Below are positions 61,809-64,000 of a stretch of 64,000 nucleotides of DNA, piece by piece; position 1 is the stretch's first letter, and each line of letters starts with the position of its first letter. Source of the DNA: Aestuariispira insulae (GTDB taxonomy: Bacteria > Pseudomonadota > Alphaproteobacteria > UBA8366 > Aestuariispiraceae). The position numbers were made by a program, and so were the translations under genes. The notes under the pieces are model-generated. The model saw nothing but the letters and a program-made list of their open reading frames with translations, did not search any database and was not told where the DNA came from. The stretch covers positions 62,001 through 126,000 of the forward strand of contig NZ_QRDW01000010.1 in NCBI RefSeq assembly GCF_003385955.1, written 5' to 3'.

Positions 61809-62774
61809 TTACAGGCCGTCAAACAGACTGGTGGAGAGATAACGCTCGGCGAAGCTTGCCAGGATAACGACGATCCGCTTGCCTTTCATTTCCGGACGCT
61901 TGCCGACCTCGACCGCTGCCGCCAGGGCCGCGCCGCCGGAAATGCCGACTGGAACACCATCGGATTTGGCCACCGCACGGGCGGTTGAAAAGGCGGTTTC
62001 ATTGGCAATGCGCACCACTTCGTCGATCACATCCGTATCCAGCACGTCCGGCACGAAACCGGCACCGATCCCCTGGATCTTATGCGGACCGGGCTGACCA
62101 CCGGACAGGACCGGACTGTCTTCCGGCTCTACCGCCACCGCATAGAAATTGGGGTTTTTCTCTTTCAGCGCAGTTGCAACACCGGTGATGGTGCCGCCGG
62201 TGCCCACACCGGAAATCAACACATCAACATCCCCGCCGGTGTCTTCCCAGATCTCCAGCGCAGTGCCTTCGCGATGCGCCTGCGGATTGGCGATATTATG
62301 GAATTGTTGCGGCATAGCGGCATCCGGCAATTCTTCCAGCAGCTCTTCCGCCCGGGCAATTGCCCCTTTCATGCCTTTTGCCGCATCGGTCAGCTCCAGT
62401 TCCGCACCCAGCAAACGCAGCATCTTGCGGCGCTCGATCGACATGCTTTCCGGCATGGTCAGGATCAGACGATAGCCTTTACAGGCCGCGGCAAAGGCCA
62501 GCGCGATCCCGGTATTGCCGGACGTGGGCTCAACCAGGACCGTTTTACCGGGTGTGATGGCACCAGCGGCTTCCATGGCTTCGATCATGCCCTTGCCGAT
62601 GCGGTCCTTAACACTGGCCAGCGGATTGAAAAATTCCAGCTTCACCAGGATTTCCGCCTGGACGTCATGCTCTTCGGAAAAGCGATGCAGGCGGACCAGC
62701 GGGGTGCCCCCCACCGTTTCAATCATGCTATCATAGATCTTGCCGCGAAATTCAGTCTTACCCATGTCACTCAT
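61809..62774 (-). CDS. cysK: Cysteine synthase A
   Basis: 321 residues. O-acetylserine sulfhydrylase: PLP Lys K56 in NPLASVKDRIG, substrate loop TSGNTGIAL, TGGTITG phosphate loop. Makes cysteine from O-acetylserine and sulfide in the cytosol. An internal ATG at residue 4 is an alternative start. Rrf2-type regulator gene lies 106 bases upstream on the same strand, and moeB downstream. Confidence 0.95.
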   Translation of the reverse strand: MSDMGKTEFRGKIYDSMIETVGGTPLVRLHRFSEEHDVQAEILVKLEFFNPLASVKDRIGKGMIEAMEAAGAITPGKTVLVEPTSGNTGIALAFAAACKGYRLILTMPESMSIERRKMLRLLGAELELTDAAKGMKGAIARAEELLEELPDAAMPQQFHNIANPQAHREGTALEIWEDTGGDVDVLISGVGTGGTITGVATALKEKNPNFYAVAVEPEDSPVLSGGQPGPHKIQGIGAGFVPDVLDTDVIDEVVRIANETAFSTARAVAKSDGVPVGISGGAALAAAVEVGKRPEMKGKRIVVILASFAERYLSTSLFDGL

Positions 62775-62880
62775 TCCTTGTTATCTGTCCGTCCTGTCCG
62801 TTTTGATCGGAAGCGGGCGGGATTATCCATCTTCACATAATACCGACCCCGCCGCTTTTGAAGCCGGGTCGGGCTATTTC

Positions 62881-63333
62881 TCAGATCATAAAGTCAAAGG
62901 TCGTCTGGTTCTGGCTTTCGATACCAGCCTTCTGGGCGGATTTACACAGATCCTCGATGCTGGTTTCCCCCAATTTCACCAGGGCCTGATCCTCCAACTC
63001 CTGCCAGAGCGGACGCAGGACCGCATGGCCCAGCTCCGATCCGGCGGGATCAGTCAGGGGATCCATCGCGCCATCCATCTCCTGGACAACCCGGACAATA
63101 TCCGCCACCGATATATTGCGCCGTTCCCGAGCCAGGCGATAACCGCCGCGTGGCCCACGCACACCGCGTAGAATGTCGGACCGGACCAGATTCTGCAGAA
63201 CCTGCTCCAGATAGCGGCGCGGGATGCCCTGGCGCTCTGCGATTTCCTTGCTTTGAACCGGCAGGTCGGATGCATGATAGGCGATATCCAGCACCGCCTC
63301 GATCGCAAACATCAGTTTTTTGGTCAGTCTCAT
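62881..63333 (-). CDS. Rrf2 family transcriptional regulator
   Basis: 150 residues. Winged helix at 1-80 with IAERQGIPRRYLEQVLQNLVRSDILRGVRGPRGGYRLAR. The three cysteines that hold the iron-sulfur cluster in IscR and NsrR are absent: the corresponding region (DPLTDPAGSELGHAVLRPL) has none and the single Cys is near residue 129. That is the pattern of CymR, the cysteine-metabolism regulator, and the cysK neighbour agrees. Confidence 0.88.
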   Translation of the reverse strand: MRLTKKLMFAIEAVLDIAYHASDLPVQSKEIAERQGIPRRYLEQVLQNLVRSDILRGVRGPRGGYRLARERRNISVADIVRVVQEMDGAMDPLTDPAGSELGHAVLRPLWQELEDQALVKLGETSIEDLCKSAQKAGIESQNQTTFDFMI

Positions 63334-63365
63334 ACCGTTACGGCCTTCACTTCATGAATACATGT

Positions 63366-63824
63366 TTAACCGTGGGTTCCGGTGGAACCGAACCCGCCCG
63401 CACCCCGCACGGTTTCGGGCAGTTCCTTCACCAGATCCCATTCTGCCTGGATCACCGGCGCAATCAGCATCTGTGCGATGCGCATACCCCGGGTCACCAC
63501 GAAATCTTCTTCCCCATGATTGATCAGGATCACCCCAACCTCGCCACGATAATCCGCATCGATGGTGCCCGGCGCATTGACACAGGTGATCCCTTCACGC
63601 AGCGCAAGTCCGGAACGGGGGCGGACCTGCGCCTCATACCCTTCCGGCAACGCGATGCTGATGCCGGTTGGGATCAATGCCCGCTTGCCGGGATGGATCA
63701 CATGGCTGTCCGGGATTGCCGCTAGCAAGTCAGCACCGGCAGACCCGGCGGTCGCATAGGATGGCAGATCAAGCCCGATACCATGATTGGTTCGTGTGAT
63801 CGCTATCTTTAGTGTCTGTGTCAT
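63366..63824 (-). CDS. dut: dUTP diphosphatase
   Basis: 152 residues. Trimeric dUTPase with all five motifs: [12 protein letters not shown] (1), [11 protein letters not shown] (2), [13 protein letters not shown] (3), [10 protein letters not shown] (4) and the C-terminal glycine-rich [12 protein letters not shown] (5). Hydrolyses dUTP to dUMP, keeping uracil out of DNA. 40 bases from the coaBC end; the coaBC-dut pair is common in Proteobacteria. Confidence 0.96.
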   Translation of the reverse strand: MTQTLKIAITRTNHGIGLDLPSYATAGSAGADLLAAIPDSHVIHPGKRALIPTGISIALPEGYEAQVRPRSGLALREGITCVNAPGTIDADYRGEVGVILINHGEEDFVVTRGMRIAQMLIAPVIQAEWDLVKELPETVRGAGGFGSTGTHG

Positions 63825-63864
63825 TCATGATCCCCTTGATCTTGTGGGTTACCTGCAAAAGCAG

Positions 63865-64000
63865 TTATTCCGCCGCTTCTGAATTCTTATCTTTTCCCGG
63901 TACGGAAAAATGGCTGACAATTGAATCCACCAATCGTTCCGCCACCGCTTGCTTTGTCATATGCGGCCAATCCTCGCAGCCATCATCGGTGATAAAATGG
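63865..64000 (-). CDS. coaBC: CoaBC (phosphopantothenoylcysteine synthetase/decarboxylase), C-terminal end
   Basis: Only the last 44 codons lie in the window; the start is beyond its end. The translated end contains HFITDDGCEDWPHMTKQAVAERLV, the conserved end of the synthetase domain in the TDDG/W-P-x-x-(S/T)K form. The enzyme makes 4'-phosphopantetheine for coenzyme A. Position upstream of dut supports this. Confidence 0.8.
   Translation of the reverse strand, partial: HFITDDGCEDWPHMTKQAVAERLVDSIVSHFSVPGKDKNSEAAE

Noticed and set aside
62815-62880. Stem CCGACCC/GGGTCGG between Rrf2 and cysK genes as a terminator
   Set aside because: No T-tract follows on either strand; could be only weak structure.

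Overview
The window is 64 kb of chromosome from a free-living, probably motile alphaproteobacterium. Reasons (inference): the canonical order kdsD-lptC-lptA-lptB-rpoN-hpf-ptsN, coaBC next to dut, an Hsp20/DUF1150 pair, gltD upstream of gltB, high G+C coding DNA with AT-poor third positions, and small interspersed palindromes of the type cgtcaccccggactt. No phage, transposase, CRISPR array or plasmid gene was seen. Most of the window is ordinary chromosomal housekeeping with accessory islands.

Layout. 1-7.5 kb: end of a solute-binding protein, a minus-strand run (Nudix hydrolase, DUF3137, LemA, FosX), a methyltransferase, a small membrane protein, then a LysR regulator divergent from a monooxygenase/DUF2798/RidA-like operon. 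7.5-11.4 kb: TrkH, FolE, ApaG, an OmpA-type lipoprotein. 11.6-22.6 kb: genes resembling the legionaminic-acid type of nucleotide sugar pathway (aminotransferase, NeuD-type acetyltransferase, CBS-nucleotidyltransferase; then a PtmA-like SDR and a LegB-like dehydratase), split by a Lrp-controlled catabolic operon (M20 amidohydrolase, diaminopropionate ammonia-lyase, M24 hydrolase, EutA-like protein). A hydroxyacid dehydrogenase and a small YjfB-like motility protein follow. 22.8-31.2 kb: cyclophilin, PolB-like exonuclease, two GcvA-like LysR regulators around an orphan binding protein, a class II aldolase, an alpha/beta hydrolase, a GST/MarR pair. 31.4-40.7 kb: gltB, gltD, uppP, an NDUFA9-like protein, tRNA-Leu(CAG), an RNase D-like exonuclease. 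40.9-47.8 kb: the LPS-export and nitrogen-sigma block. 48.3-64 kb: chemoreceptor, PEP-CTERM protein, small heat-shock operon, D-hydroxyacid dehydrogenase, LysR with a divergent 57-residue protein, a GAF-GAF-PAS adenylyl cyclase coupled to a repeat coiled-coil protein, MATE exporter, CdiI-like protein, MoeB, CysK, Rrf2 regulator, Dut and the end of CoaBC.

The most interesting parts are the catabolic operon at 15.1-19.5 kb with its helically phased operator, the 36-residue-repeat coiled-coil protein overlapping a CyaB1-like cyclase, the LptB with a disordered extension of about 220 residues, the RidA-like protein lacking its catalytic arginine, and two small genes (53 and 57 residues) with good ribosome binding sites. 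Functions come from motif recognition by eye; no database search was run.
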